DNA of 35,814 nt from Ceratorhiza oryzae-sativae. Its lineage: Eukaryota; Basidiomycota; Agaricomycetes; Cantharellales; Ceratobasidiaceae. How positions within the stretch are numbered: the first letter of the stretch is position 1; every line of letters begins with the position of its first letter. The DNA lies in NCBI GenBank assembly GCA_030998015.1, contig JARWMV010000144.1, positions 1-35,814 of the forward strand. The letters are read 5' to 3'. The notes under the pieces were generated by a model. It saw only the letters and a program-made list of their open reading frames with translations. It had not been told where the DNA came from and made no database searches. This document shows positions 7,169 through 15,760 of this stretch, one piece after another. The translations under genes were made by a program, and so were the position numbers.

Positions 7169-8060
7169 GTTTTTGGTTAACTTGAATGTTTTGGTCAATT
7201 TGCTCCTGCCAGATTTTAGAGTATAATTATAAATACTATCATTTTAAAATTTTACTGAGTCAAGCTTAAAATTTACTGTATGCAAGGAGATAATTGGTCT
7301 GTGTCACCGCGACATAGGCCTTTATTGTGAATACACAATAAAATAATATTTATCGTACTTATTTATTTAAGTGAAAATTGAAAATATTGTTATATTATTA
7401 CTTGCAGGGGTAAACTACGACCAAAAAATTGAACCCCTCCCTTTTTTGGCTATTTTCCCCTCAGAGATTTTACGTAAATAGATATTTTTTACATTACTAT
7501 GTTTAGTCTATTCCTTACCTGGTATAATAGTCAAAGAAAAAGCAATTGACCCCCAATGCCTTACAGCATGTTGGGGGGGGGCAATTACCAAATGGCTACT
7601 CAGGTGGTGGAAATACAACTGAGTAGACGGTAGATAAGGATTATGACAGCATGTATAATGTACATTATACAATGCTGCTAAAGTAGTGTTTAATTGAGTA
7701 GTTCAAAAAAATATTTAAGACAAAATCCAACTAACATGATGTAGTACTTACTGACTTATTGACCTTACGAACACTTTGGTAATGGAAAAGTGTGAAGTGG
7801 AACTATTCACTTTAGTGTCTAGTGTAGATAAGGTCTTATTCAATTCAGGGTGCTTAAGTTAGTGCGGAAGTAATTTCACCAACTATGACTATTAAAGTAG
7901 CAGGTCACCAAATATTTGGCCTAAAATCAAATATAAATAATAAAATAAACAAAATCTTGTTACAATTACATGATATATCATGTACTATTAAATTTTTTAT
8001 TGTAAGTATTATTTGTGAATATGTCAATCCGTTGTTTTGATTTTTTCTTATTTCTTTATT
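7169..8060. other. Long AT-rich intron-like region with hairpins
   Basis: No gene is recognisable. Visible structures: a TTTATTGTG/CACAATAAA hairpin at 7321-7344; half a DHE (hairpin only) at 7543-7587 flanked by CAATTG and CAATTA; a small hairpin at 7647-7677 whose ends match the family C stem; an ACATGATATATCATGT palindrome at about 7968-7983; and a long-range pair GACCTTA...TAAGGTC around 7760-7840. This looks like structured intron RNA, but I could not assign it to group I or II. Confidence 0.4.
7543..7587 (+). mobile_element. Solitary DHE hairpin
   Basis: CAATTG is followed by ACCCCCAATGCC...GTTGGGGGGGG and CAATTA. This is the same sequence as the hairpin at 445-486 apart from the G-run length. 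Confidence 0.7.
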
Positions 8061-8177
8061 CCCCCAACGATCGGGCGTCGATTTCCCTACTGCCCCCCAA
8101 ACATGCGGAAATCATCCCGATCGTTAGGCGCTGCCCGAGCGTGGGCCGCGCTAAGGCGCGATCTACGCTCGGGAGTT
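8061..8177. mobile_element. Compound GC hairpin cluster
   Basis: Nested stems: AACGATCGGG with CCCGATCGTT, enclosing half a DHE hairpin (CTACTGCCCCCCAAACATG, about 8088-8106), then GCCCGAGCGT...ACGCTCGGG with an inner CCGCGCTAAGGCGCG hairpin. It lies directly before the first recognisable codons of the LAGLIDADG gene at 8185. Confidence 0.65.
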
Positions 8178-8184
8178 TTTTTAT

Positions 8185-8382
8185 AGAAATGATAATTCTA
8201 CAATTATTCAATTTTCAAAAAATGGGAATAAACAAAATAGATTAAGAGCACAAAAAAGATCTTTTCATAATTCATGTAGAGCTGTTAACCGTATAGGTCC
8301 CCATAACGAAGATGTTATAGCAGTTTTAATAGGTCTACTTCTTGGAGCCGGCTATGCAGTAAATCGGAGCGGAGAAGGAGTT
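8185..8382 (+). pseudogene. LAGLIDADG endonuclease, N-terminal part (continues at 10047)
   Basis: The segment reads HNEDVIAVLIGLLLGAGYA and continues to NRSGEGV, the first LAGLIDADG motif of a cox1-intron-like endonuclease. The Asp normally after LLLG is replaced (G-A-G instead of G-D-G), which would remove a catalytic acid. The protein is interrupted after GEGV at 8382 and resumes 1.66 kb downstream with RFSIKQSIIHKDYL at 10047. Confidence 0.78.
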
Positions 8383-8592
8383 GGCAGCGCTTCCGCCAGT
8401 GAAACATTGGCGGGAGCGCAGGGGTGCCTAATCGAATATACTGATGCAGCATTAACATGCCGCATCAGGGACCTGTTAGATGTTGACTAATTTCATTGAC
8501 TACATCTAATACTGTCAAGTATAATTATTGCTAAATTTATTCAGTTAAAGAAGGAGTACTAATTTATGGTATGTTTAATTTTTGTGGAAATT
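8383..8592. other. GC hairpins and intron-like sequence inside the split LAGLIDADG gene
   Basis: Contains GCGCTTCCGCCAGTG with CATTGGCGGGAGCGC, then TGATGCAGCATTAACATGCCGCATCA and TTAGATGTTGACTAA...TACATCTAA stems. From about 8584, GTGGAAATTTCATA begins a stretch shared with the nested intron at 18323. Confidence 0.45.
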
Positions 8593-8597
8593 TCATA

Positions 8598-8748
8598 CCC
8601 CCGCTTAGGGTCAACCAGCATTGTATTTATATATAAATACATGCTGTTGACCCGAGGGGTAATGGATATCGAGGCCGCGTTCGCGGCGAGCCGCGCGCAC
8701 GCCAGGGCCGCCTTGGCTTAAGCCAAGGCGTTCGCAGGCGTGCACGGG
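8598..8748 (+). mobile_element. TMAT element (family C), 151 bases
   Basis: Flanked by TCATA at 8593-8597 and 8749-8753. Removing it joins GTGGAAATTTCATA to AAAGAAGAGG, the same junction as in the nested intron of the right arm. Confidence 0.9.
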
Positions 8749-8833
8749 TCATAAAAGAAGAGGTTAACAAATTTAACCCTCACAAATAATTTTAAACCAT
8801 ACTCCACTTCCTTACCCTTTTCTTAATATATTA

Positions 8834-8989
8834 CTACTGACCCCCAAACATGTGCAGCTACGCTGCATTGTTTGGGGGGCAGTAGCCCCCCAATAATGCA
8901 ATGACCTCCCAATGCGTTACCAAGCCTGTAAGGCGGGCCCTACGGGCCAACGTATTGGGAGGGCCATTGCAATCATTGGGGGTCTACTG
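8834..8989 (+). mobile_element. DHE (family B) with a nested hairpin
   Basis: CTACTG, hairpin 1, CAGTAG, hairpin 2, CTACTG. The loop of hairpin 2 has been opened by another hairpin (CCTCCCAATGCG...CGTATTGGGAGG) flanked by CAATGA and CATTG. Confidence 0.87.
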
Positions 8990-9288
8990 TGGAATCGAAT
9001 TATGGCATTCGCCCTGTTGGGTGGGGCGCCCAGTTACCCCTGGGCTTCCTACTAGTCTCCAACTGGAAGCCATGCCCCAGGTATTCCCCTAATTATAATA
9101 ATTGAAGAAAAGGCCCTAGGTTTCGTCTTATGGTATTAGGCTATGTATTCTCAATATATTTAAACACAATTTCCTTAAGAAATAAAAAAATACATAAGTT
9201 TAATATTCATAGAGGATGTGATTATATTAATCTTTAATATGATATACCTTTAAAATGGAAGTCTTATAAATATTCTTAATTAACATTT
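8990..9288. other. Leader of the nested LAGLIDADG gene
   Basis: GC stems at 9010-9080 (GGGCGCCCAGTTACCCCTGGGC; CCAACTGG) precede GGCCCTAGGTTTCGTCTTATGG at about 9112-9133, which recurs in the right arm at about 22105-22126. From 9211 (CATAGAGGATGTGATT) to the start codon the sequence closely matches the leader of the LAGLIDADG gene at 18567. Both genes therefore sit in related introns. Confidence 0.55.
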
Positions 9289-9927
9289 ATGCAAAGAAAA
9301 AATTATTTAACTAGAGCAGAACGATTACAATTTAGTTTAACTGACCAATTGAAGGATATTCTTGTCGGTCTTATATTGGGTGACCTTTTTATGCAAAAAA
9401 GATCAAATTCAACTACAAGTGTTCGATGTTGTTTTGGACAAGGTCTTGTTCACAAAGAATACCTTCTTCACTTGTACGAATTATTTAAATCTTATGGTTC
9501 GCAGAAACCTTTAATCTACCACGTGTTTGATAAAAGATCTGGTAAAGAACATGGTAAAATACGTTTTTCTACTTTTGCTTTACCTTGCTTTAACGAGCTA
9601 TACGAACTATTTTATATTAATGGGGTAAAAAAAGTGCCTGCGAATATAGGGGATCTTTTAACACCTTTGGGTATATGCTATTGGATAGCTGATGATGGAG
9701 GTTTGGATAAAAAAGGTCGAACATTGACATTAGCAACAAATAGTTTCAAATTGTCAGAGGTTAAACTTTTAGCTGATGCTTTAACTAGCAAATTCGGTTT
9801 AAAATGTACCGTTCAAAAACAATATAGTGGCTATGCAATTAAAATCTCCTCTAAATCACTCCCAGTTTTACAAAATATGTTAAAGGACATTCTTCCACCA
9901 TCAATGCTTTATAAAATAGGTCTTTAA
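9289..9927 (+). CDS. LAGLIDADG homing endonuclease, intact, nested inside another LAGLIDADG gene
   Basis: This is a complete 212-residue frame. Motif 1 is ILVGLILGDLFMQ (about residues 25-37). GLVHKEYLLHLYELF follows, then motif 2 LLTPLGICYWIADDGG (about 122-137), each with its Asp, and a C-terminal SMLYKIGL. The gene is free of GC insertions. It lies between the two halves of a different LAGLIDADG gene (8185-8382 and 10047-10846). Its leader and protein are closely related to the gene at 18567. It would make a site-specific double-strand cut that promotes intron or HEG spread. Confidence 0.93.
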   Translation: MQRKNYLTRAERLQFSLTDQLKDILVGLILGDLFMQKRSNSTTSVRCCFGQGLVHKEYLLHLYELFKSYGSQKPLIYHVFDKRSGKEHGKIRFSTFALPCFNELYELFYINGVKKVPANIGDLLTPLGICYWIADDGGLDKKGRTLTLATNSFKLSEVKLLADALTSKFGLKCTVQKQYSGYAIKISSKSLPVLQNMLKDILPPSMLYKIGL

Positions 9928-10205
9928 TTTTTTTATTTTCAAGTTTAGTAACCCCTCCTATTTACTGTTTTCAGGACTCAGGCCAGGAAGGTTGGCAACA
10001 TTTAACTCTATGGAGTTTAATACTAATGCTTGCCATATAAACCCCTCGTTTTTCAATTAAACAAAGTATAATACATAAAGATTATTTATTTAGTTTATAC
10101 GAATTCTTTCTAGCTAGAGGCTACTGTAGCAAACTTGAACCTAGAAAATATATTAGAACTATTAAAGGTGTTGATAGAGAATATTACGGTTATGAATTTA
10201 ACACT

Positions 10206-10377
10206 CCGCGCGCGTTAGTTGCTGGTGGGACTTGTCCCACCAACCAACGTGAGCAATCGCAACCGTTTGCGATTGCTAGTGCGCGGCATAATATCGATAT
10301 TTAGCCGCCGGCTGAAAATGACGAACGGTCGTCATTTTCTACGAGGGAATCTTTAGGATTCCCTCTAACGCCGGCGG
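10206..10377 (+). mobile_element. TWJ element (family A), standard form
   Basis: Inserted between codons for EFNT and SLYW. From the family pattern (EFNT-FTF-x-SLYW) about three codons are absent, but no intact relative with this segment is in the window. Confidence 0.9.
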
Positions 10378-10459
10378 GTAGTCTTTATTGGTTATATTCA
10401 TCTTTCTACAAAAATGGGAAAAAAATAGTACCCCAAACTCTAGAAAATTATATTACTGC

Positions 10460-10631
10460 CCGCGCGCGTTAGTTGCTGGTGGGACTTGTCCCACCAACCA
10501 ACGTGAGCAATCGCAACCGTTTGCGATTGCTAGTGCGCGGCATAATATCGATATTTAGCCGCCGGCTGAAAATGACGAACGGTCGTCATTTTCTACGAGG
10601 GAATCTTTCAGATTCCCTCTAACGCCGGCGG
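10460..10631 (+). mobile_element. TWJ element (family A), standard form
   Basis: Inserted between Y-I-T-A and A-I-W. Relatives have L-T-P-L-G-L-A-F-W, so three codons are missing. The apical loop is TTTCA rather than TTTAG. Confidence 0.9.
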
Positions 10632-10846
10632 GCCATTTGGATCTAAACGAATGGACATTTTTACAATGGAAAGTTAGTATTAAATACTTGTTTTTACTCA
10701 AAAATAGATAATGAAAATTTAATTAAAGTCTTACATGATTTTTTTGGTATAAAATCTTATTTGGGAAAAAGTAAAAAAGGTAAATATCTTCAGAGTCTTT
10801 GGAACTTATAAACCGCCTCGATTGTTCTACCATATTGCCGGGTTCC

Positions 10847-10975
10847 CTGTAGACCCCCAACAAGGCAATGGCCTCCCAATGCGTCACAAACGTATTGGGG
10901 GGGGCCATTACCTTATTGGGGGGCGGATGCCCCTCAAACAATGCAGCGTAGCTGCACATGTTTGGGGGGCAGTAG
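10847..10975 (+). mobile_element. DHE (family B), near-copy of 6251-6378
   Basis: Left hexamer CTGTAG, right hexamer CAGTAG. The interior is nearly identical to the DHE at 6251 except for one extra G. The flanks differ at one base, suggesting a mutated duplication or a recombination product. Confidence 0.8.
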
Positions 10976-11079
10976 ACGACAGGGTTACACAGGAGTACTG
11001 TTGTCAATTAAAAATTACTCTTGTTGCAAAGATACTCTGCAAAAGTAGAGAAATGTGAACACGACCGAAGTGTGGGGGT

Positions 11080-11160
11080 TTATTATCCCATTTTTATGTG
11101 ATGAGGGAAGTTATAAAAGAAATAGGAATTCAATTTTACTGGGTTGGCCAATTTTTGTAA
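11080..11160 (+). pseudogene. LAGLIDADG remnant
   Basis: The frame FLCDEGSYKRNRNSILL resembles the second LAGLIDADG motif and following strands (W-x-x-D-D-G-S-Y). No first half is found next to it. A diverged copy of the same stretch is at about 14280-14365, ending in the shared AGTTACGAGGCT. Confidence 0.5.
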
Positions 11161-11656
11161 TTGACCCTTTACGGGGAACCATACCAAGCTAATTGAACCT
11201 AATCTTAGTTACGAGGCTAACCTTTACTAAAGGTTTCTTTCTGAGGTCTCTGAAGTGGAAATAGTATTACCCCATGCCGACTTGTCGCCCAGATCTATAT
11301 AGACGAGGGTTAAAACATTTCAACAACCCTGGAATTGCAATCATGGACTCGATATAGTCCCCCGGTCTAACCGGGTTTTTGTCAGGGTTGGGCAGTTTTA
11401 CCGTCCGGTCAACTATGTTGACACGAGACGGTAAAACAGGGCAGCAGATGATCCAAAATTTCGTGGATTCCGAATTTTGGGGAAAGTTTTGAGTCCTATA
11501 AGGCTGAATCCTTGTCTCGTCTGTGGTCTAGCGAATGCCCGACCGCAGACTCGGCGACCGAGCCTGTGGTCGACTAAAGGCGTCCACAGTCGAGGTAAGG
11601 CAATATAGGATATTCAATTACAAAATAACTCGTGTTTTCACTCTACAAAAATTTCA
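11161..11656. ncRNA. Probable group I intron segment with GC hairpins
   Basis: An S-like motif CGATATAGTCC lies at 11350-11360. GC stems include CCCCGGTCTAACCGGG, GTTTTACCGTC...GACGGTAAAAC (11395-11435) and a large GC block 11516-11600 (GTCTGTGGTC...GACCGCAGAC, CGACTGTGGAC). The final 25 bases (CAAAATAACTCGTGTTTTCACT) are shared with the leader of the GIY-YIG gene at 14789, so both belong to related introns. The P7 partner was not located. Confidence 0.45.
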
Positions 11657-11955
11657 ATGAAAAATACAAATAATTTAAATACTGTTAATCCCGCCTCCTG
11701 GATCTCTAGAGATCCAGGGAGCGGAGTATCTTATTCTGATCTGCAAAACCAAAAAAAACAAATTTTCTTGGAAAATAACCAAAAATCAGGTATCTACTGT
11801 TTGACAAATAATCTTACAGGGTTCAAATATATCGGAAGCTCAACAAACTTGGCTAAAAGATTTGTAACTTATTTTTCTAATATTCTTTTGCAAAAAATAA
11901 CTACAAAATCCAAAAGTATCATAAGTTCTGCTTTACTGAAAAATGGTTTATCTAA

Positions 11956-12213
11956 CCCTCGAGCCGGCCGCGCTGGGGACGGTAAGCGGGTTAGTCTTTG
12001 ACTAACCCCTGCCGGACATCTGCGATGACCGAGTCTGGTTTTGGGCCCTAGTGCCCCCCAAACATGTGCAGCTACGCTGCATTGTTTGGGGGGCATCCAC
12101 CCCCCAAATGAAGCAATTACGGGGCCTCTAAAATAGCTTTGCTATTTTAAGTGGCCCCTAATTGCATCATTGGGGGTCTACGGGCATCCATTCGGGCGGT
12201 CCCAGCGCGACGG
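11956..12213 (+). mobile_element. CCCTCGAG element (family D) with an embedded DHE
   Basis: It begins CCCTCGAGCCGGCCGCGCTG and ends GGTCCCAGCGCGACGG. The terminal parts GCCGCGCTGGG and CCCAGCGCG pair. Inside are GGGTTAGTCTTTGACTAACCC and a DHE-like double hairpin (12048-12180), whose second hairpin contains a further stem (GGGGCC...GGCCCC around TAAAATAGC). A second copy lies at 19077. Confidence 0.82.
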
Positions 12214-12506
12214 TTTTTAAATTGGACATACTAGAATATTGTGATTCAAAGGATGTCGTATCTCGAGAACAACACTATATTGATTTTTTAAACCCTGAGT
12301 ACAACATATTAAAAAAAGCTTATTCTTCATTAGGATATAAGCACACTGAAGAAACTCTAGAAAAAATGAGAACGGTACCACGGAAAAAATTTTCAAAGGA
12401 AACTTTAGAACTACTTCAATCTCATCTGGCCAAAATTAATTTAGAAAAAGGTTATAAAGTAATTGTATTCGATAATAATACAAAAATTGCACAAACTTTT
12501 GATTCT

Positions 12507-12678
12507 CCGCGCGCGTTAGTTGCTGGTGGGACTTGTCCCACCAACCAACGTGAGCAATCGCAACCGTTTGCGATTGCTAGTGCGCGGCATAATATCGATA
12601 TTTAGCCGCCGGCTGAAAATGACGAACGGTCGTCATTTTCTACGAGGGAATCTTTAGGATTCCCTCTAACGCCGGCGG
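12507..12678 (+). mobile_element. TWJ element (family A), standard form
   Basis: Inserted after codons for AQTFDS in the GIY-YIG/NUMOD gene. The frame resumes as SESTKLDT. Confidence 0.9.
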
Positions 12679-12943
12679 GCTAGCGAATCTACAAAATTAG
12701 ATACTAAAAGTTTAGTCAAACTGGATAATTCTCTTAGAGATAAATCAATAAGTAGTATTACCGACCTTTACAGAAATAGATTTTGGGTACGAATATTAAG
12801 AACCGGGGAAACAACAAATTCTTTTAACAATCAGATAGAAAGTTTAAAAAGATTGACGCCTAACAGCTATGTCGAGCCTATATCTGTGCAAGAAGCTTGG
12901 ACTACAAATTCAAGCTCCGATTTTACAGGGCTTGCACTAAAAA

Positions 12944-13216
12944 CAGTTGACCCCCAATGATTGCAATGCATTATTGGGGGGCTACCCCCCAATGATTGCA
13001 TTGCATTATTGGGGGGCTACCCCCAATGATTACAATGACCTCCCAATGCGTTACCAAGCCTGTAAGGCCCAAAACCACCGTAAAGGTGTTTTTGGAAACA
13101 CCTTCACGGTGGTTTTGGGCCCTACGGGCCAACGTATTGGGAGGGCCATTACATTATTGGGGGGCTACTGCCCCCCAAACAATGCAGCGTAGCTGCACAT
13201 GTTTGGGGGTCAGTTG
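12944..13216 (+). mobile_element. Multiply nested DHE (family B)
   Basis: CAGTTG occurs at 12944-12949 and 13211-13216, 267 bases apart, so the host frame is kept (LALKT-VVVNIK). The interior holds two short repeats (CCCCCAATGATTGCA...TGCATTATTGGGG), then a CCTCCCAATGCG stem. Inside that stem is a further perfect stem (CCAAAACCACCGT...ACGGTGGTTTTGG) absent from the otherwise similar DHE at 8834. The last part is the invariant AAAC...GTTT hairpin. Confidence 0.87.
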
Positions 13217-13346
13217 TTGTTAATATTAAAACAAATGAGATTAAAGAATATAGTTCCATAAGAAAAGCTGCTATGAGTCTAAAAACAAGTTGTCCTACAA
13301 TCCATAGATACATAAAATCAAAAAAAATTTTCCAAAATTTATATGA

Positions 13347-13497
13347 CCCGTGCACGCCTGCGAACGCCTTGGCTTAAGCCAAGGCGGCCCTGGCGTGCGC
13401 GCGGCTCGCCGCGAACGCGGCCTCGATATCCATTACCCCTCGGGTCAACAGCATGTATTTATATATAAATACAATGCTGGTTGACCCTAAGCGGGGG
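13347..13497 (-). mobile_element. TMAT element (family C), 151 bases, reverse orientation
   Basis: Flanked by TATGA at 13342-13346 and 13498-13502 (TCATA on the other strand). Removing one unit restores the C-terminus NLYEISLK of the GIY-YIG gene. Confidence 0.9.
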
Positions 13498-13639
13498 TAT
13501 GAAATCTCTTTAAAATAGAATAAAACCCCTCTTCCAGATCATTAGATCCAGAGGAAGGTCATGTTAAGTTCTGGAAGGTCGAAGGCTGTTCGAGGCCCGG
13601 ATGATATTATGGTTACCCTGAAAATCCTGGGTACTTTTT

Positions 13640-13942
13640 CTTCTATGTAGCTTATAAGCGATGATGGAGGTTACACACAATATGGTGTGAGAATAGCAAC
13701 TAATAATTTTACTCTATCAGAAGTAGAATATTTAAAGAATTTATTAACTAATAAATTTGGCTTAAATTGTACTGTGCAAAAAATACATTTAGATAATAAA
13801 TATTCTATTTACTGGCCCTGCCTGGCAACTGCGCTTTAGCGCACGTCTTGGCAGGGATTAAAAAGGAATCTTTGAGCAGATTAAAAGAATTAATACTTCC
13901 ACATTTGCATCCTTCAATGTACTACAAATTGGGTATAACATA
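13640..13942 (+). pseudogene. LAGLIDADG endonuclease, C-terminal fragment
   Basis: It reads SDDGGYTQYGVRIATNNFTL, then LLTNKFGLNCTVQKIH, an interrupting family E hairpin (13816-13856), then KKESLSRLKELI and HPSMYYKLGIT before TAA. This covers the second motif to the C-terminus; the first half is absent. It precedes an S-like motif CAAGATATAGTTATT (about 13957) and then rnl, so it probably belongs to an rnl intron. Confidence 0.78.
13816..13856 (+). mobile_element. Small CCCTGCC hairpin (family E)
   Basis: CCCTGCC and GGCAGGG enclose AACTGCGCTTTAGCGCACGT. It interrupts a LAGLIDADG fragment. A near copy is at 16121. Confidence 0.75.
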
Positions 13943-14039
13943 AATCATCGTTTTTCAAGATATAGTTATTCTATACAACAATAAATTATTTAATATGAAT
14001 TAAGTATATTTGATAGTCGTGAGAATATTAAAACATTCT

Positions 14040-14216
14040 CTAAGAGTTCGACGGAACTTTTTAAAGATAAAGTATAACTCTTGTTAACTCTAGCGTTAGC
14101 TTTTGGCTTGACCAGCATGCTTAACTGAGAGACCCATAAGTCAACCAGATACGAAAGTAGGGCATAATGATCCGGCGGTATATTATGGAATAGCCGTCGC
14201 ACAATAGATAAAAGTT
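14040..14216 (+). rRNA. rnl: Large-subunit rRNA exon (domain V, 5' part)
   Basis: The stretch contains TTGGCTTGACCAG, then ATACGAAAGTAGGGCATAAT, GATCCGGCGG and GATAAAAGTT. These align with the E. coli 23S segment of about 2280-2438 (AAGCCAGCUUGACUG, GCGAAAGCAGGUCAUAG, GAUCCGGUGG, GGAUAAAAGGU). The 3' end at AAAGTT meets an intron, and the next rRNA bases (ACGCTAGGGATAAC) are at 16541. The start is approximate because the 5' part is diverged and the P-loop GGGG is not visible here. It lies between cox2 exons. Confidence 0.82.
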
Positions 14217-14371
14217 ATAAATTTTCAATTATTAATTAGCCACCGTTGAGATATTTAAAATGAACAAGTGTTGCACAAAAGATAAATAAAAGAAATAGTA
14301 ATTCATGTATTGTGATTTTGTATATCAAATTTCACATTTGCTTGAAACTAATCATAGTTACGAGGCTTACT
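14217..14371. other. rnl intron 5' part with a LAGLIDADG relic
   Basis: No ORF. From 14280 the sequence is a diverged relative of 11100-11225 (AAAAGAAATAGTAATTCA; ACTAATCATAGTTACGAGGC), so the same HEG relic is present in two introns. Confidence 0.45.
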
Positions 14372-14543
14372 CCGCGCGCGTTAGTTGCTGGTGGGACTTG
14401 TCCCACCAACCAACGTGAGCAATCGCAACCGTTTGCGATTGCTAGTGCGCGGCATAATATCGATATTTAGCCGCCGGCTGAAAATGACGAACGGTCGTCA
14501 TTTTCTACGAGGGAATCTTTAGGATTCCCTCTAACGCCGGCGG
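14372..14543 (+). mobile_element. TWJ element (family A), standard form
   Basis: Flanks GCTTACT and AGTATCG are partly inverted (TACT/AGTA). It is inserted in intron sequence after AGTTACGAGGC. Confidence 0.9.
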
Positions 14544-14788
14544 AGTATCGTTCTGAAGTTTTCGGTAGAGATTCAATCTTTATCTAGGAAACATGCCGTT
14601 TTGTATAGAATATTATACCTTCAGTCTAAAGTAGGTCTGATAAGACCACGAATAGATATGGGGGCTATGCTTATGCGAGCAGCAGATGAACCAAATTTCG
14701 ATTCCGAAAATTGGGGACAGTTTTGAGTTTTAGATATAAAATAATCAGAACAAAATAACTCGTGTTTTCACTTTTCAATAAATATATA
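14544..14788. other. Intron-like leader of the GIY-YIG gene
   Basis: No gene. It includes GCAGCAGATGAACCAAATTT and ATTCCGAAAATTGGGGACAG, matching 11441-11490 upstream of the GIY-YIG gene at 11657. The last 25 bases match CAAAATAACTCGTGTTTTCACT of that intron. Confidence 0.45.
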
Positions 14789-14959
14789 ATGTTTTACATC
14801 AAATTAAAATTTTCAACAACTCAACATGTCAGATATAGCTCAAGTAGCACTGGGGTTGAAACTCAACTATTTAATTTAGCCGAGGTTTCTACTTCTGATG
14901 TATTAAAATCCCTAAATGGAAAATCCGGCATTTATAGATGGATTAATTCTTCGAATAAT

Positions 14960-15123
14960 GCCCCCGCTCTATCGGCTAAAATCTTAGGTGTAACCCAAGA
15001 TTTCAGCCGCTAAAGCGGAGGGTCAACGACCCGTGGGCATTGTTAACGAGGCCGCGTTCGCGGCGAGCCGCGCGCACGCCAGGGCCGCCTTGGCAAGCCA
15101 AGGCGTTCGCAGGCGTGCACGGG
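14960..15123 (+). mobile_element. TMAT element (family C, subtype with ATCTTAGG stem), 164 bases
   Basis: Flanked by TAAT at 14956-14959 and 15124-15127. The first stem differs from the 151-base form: GCTCTATCGGCTAAAATCTT with AAGATTTCAGCCGC. The 3' half (GAGGCCGCGTTCGCGG... to GTGCACGGG) is the same. Removing it joins S-N-N to K-T-Y-V-G in frame. Confidence 0.9.
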
Positions 15124-15374
15124 TAATAAAACTTATGTTGGTTCTTCAATAGATCTTAATAGACGAATTAAAGAGTATTTTAACTCTGAACGATCTTTAA
15201 GAGAGTTAAAACGAGGAGAAAGTATTTTGTACAGATCTCTTCTGAAATATGGTTATATAAACTTTACTTTAGAAATATTGGAAGTAGTTAATGTAGACGG
15301 ACTAACATCTACAGAAGCTAGATCAATACTTCTGGAAAAAGAGCAGTACTATATCGATCTATTGGAGCCTGAAT

Positions 15375-15596
15375 CCGCCGGCGTTAGAGGGAATCCTCAG
15401 ATGAGGTAGCCTTGACCATGAGTCTCATGGTCCAGGCTACCTCCCATAAAGATTCCCTCGTAGAAAATGACGACCGTTCGTCATTTTCAGCCGGCGGCTA
15501 AATATCGATATTATGCCGCGCACTAGCAATCGCAAACGGTTGCGATTGCTCACGTTGGTTGGTGGGACAAGTCCCACCAGCAACTAACGCGCGCGG
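15375..15596 (-). mobile_element. TWJ element (family A), long-arm variant, reverse orientation
   Basis: Same length (222) and same apical extension as the copy at 184. It is joined without spacer to the family C element at 15597. The identical junction occurs at 19847/19848. Confidence 0.9.
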
Positions 15597-15760
15597 GCCC
15601 CCGCTCTATCGGCTAAAATCTTAGGTGTAACCCAAGATTTCAGCCGCTAAAGCGGAGGGTCAACGACCCGTGGGCATTGTTAACGAGGCCGCGTTCGCGG
15701 CGAGCCGCGCGCACGCCAGGGCCGCCTTGGCAAGCCAAGGCGTTCGCAGGCGTGCACGGG
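15597..15760 (+). mobile_element. TMAT element (family C, 164-base subtype) in a compound insertion
   Basis: The right flank is TAAT (15761-15764). The left TAAT is missing because the TWJ element abuts the first G of GCCCCCGC. Confidence 0.88.

Larger units (their letters stand above)
10047..10846 (+). pseudogene. LAGLIDADG endonuclease, C-terminal part, with two TWJ insertions
   Basis: It continues the frame broken at 8382: RFSIKQSIIHKDYLFSLYEF, then REYYGYEFNT, a TWJ element (10206-10377), SLYWLYSSFYKNGKKIVP and NYITA, a second TWJ element (10460-10631), AIWI, a stop in place of the expected Met, then TNGHFYNGKLVLNT and HDFFGIKSYLGKSKKGKYL. A frame change near 10790 leads to ISSESLELINRL, the usual C-terminal strand. 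With stops and shifts besides the insertions, the gene is dead. Confidence 0.82.
11657..13518 (+). pseudogene. GIY-YIG/NUMOD1 endonuclease with four GC insertions
   Basis: The domain reads SGIYCLTNNLTGFKYIGSS and SSALLKNGLSN, then a family D insertion (11956-12213), FKLDILEYC, VVSREQHYIDFLNPEYNIL (catalytic Glu), KHTEETLEKM, a TWJ element (12507-12678), SESTKLDTKSL, a DHE (12944-13216, in frame), EIKEYSSIRKAAMSL (a NUMOD1 helix), and a family C element (13347-13497). After the last element the frame NLY-EISLK runs to TAG at 13518. The pieces account for a whole protein, so the gene was intact before the insertions. Families D and A shift the frame. Confidence 0.85.

Noticed and set aside
7700..7935. 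Possible rRNA segment (CCAACTATGACTATTAAAGTAGC resembles the 23S 1910-1930 region)
   Set aside because: The most conserved rRNA stretch expected there (CUAAGGUAGCGAAAUUCC) is absent, so the resemblance is too weak.
9930..10046. Possible group II domain V near GGAAGGTTGGCAACATTTAAC
   Set aside because: The catalytic triad and the 34-base hairpin shape are not present.
12944..13216. Repeated CCCCCAATGATTGCA units as a CRISPR-like array
   Set aside because: The units are stems of nested hairpins without regular spacers, and the context is mitochondrial.
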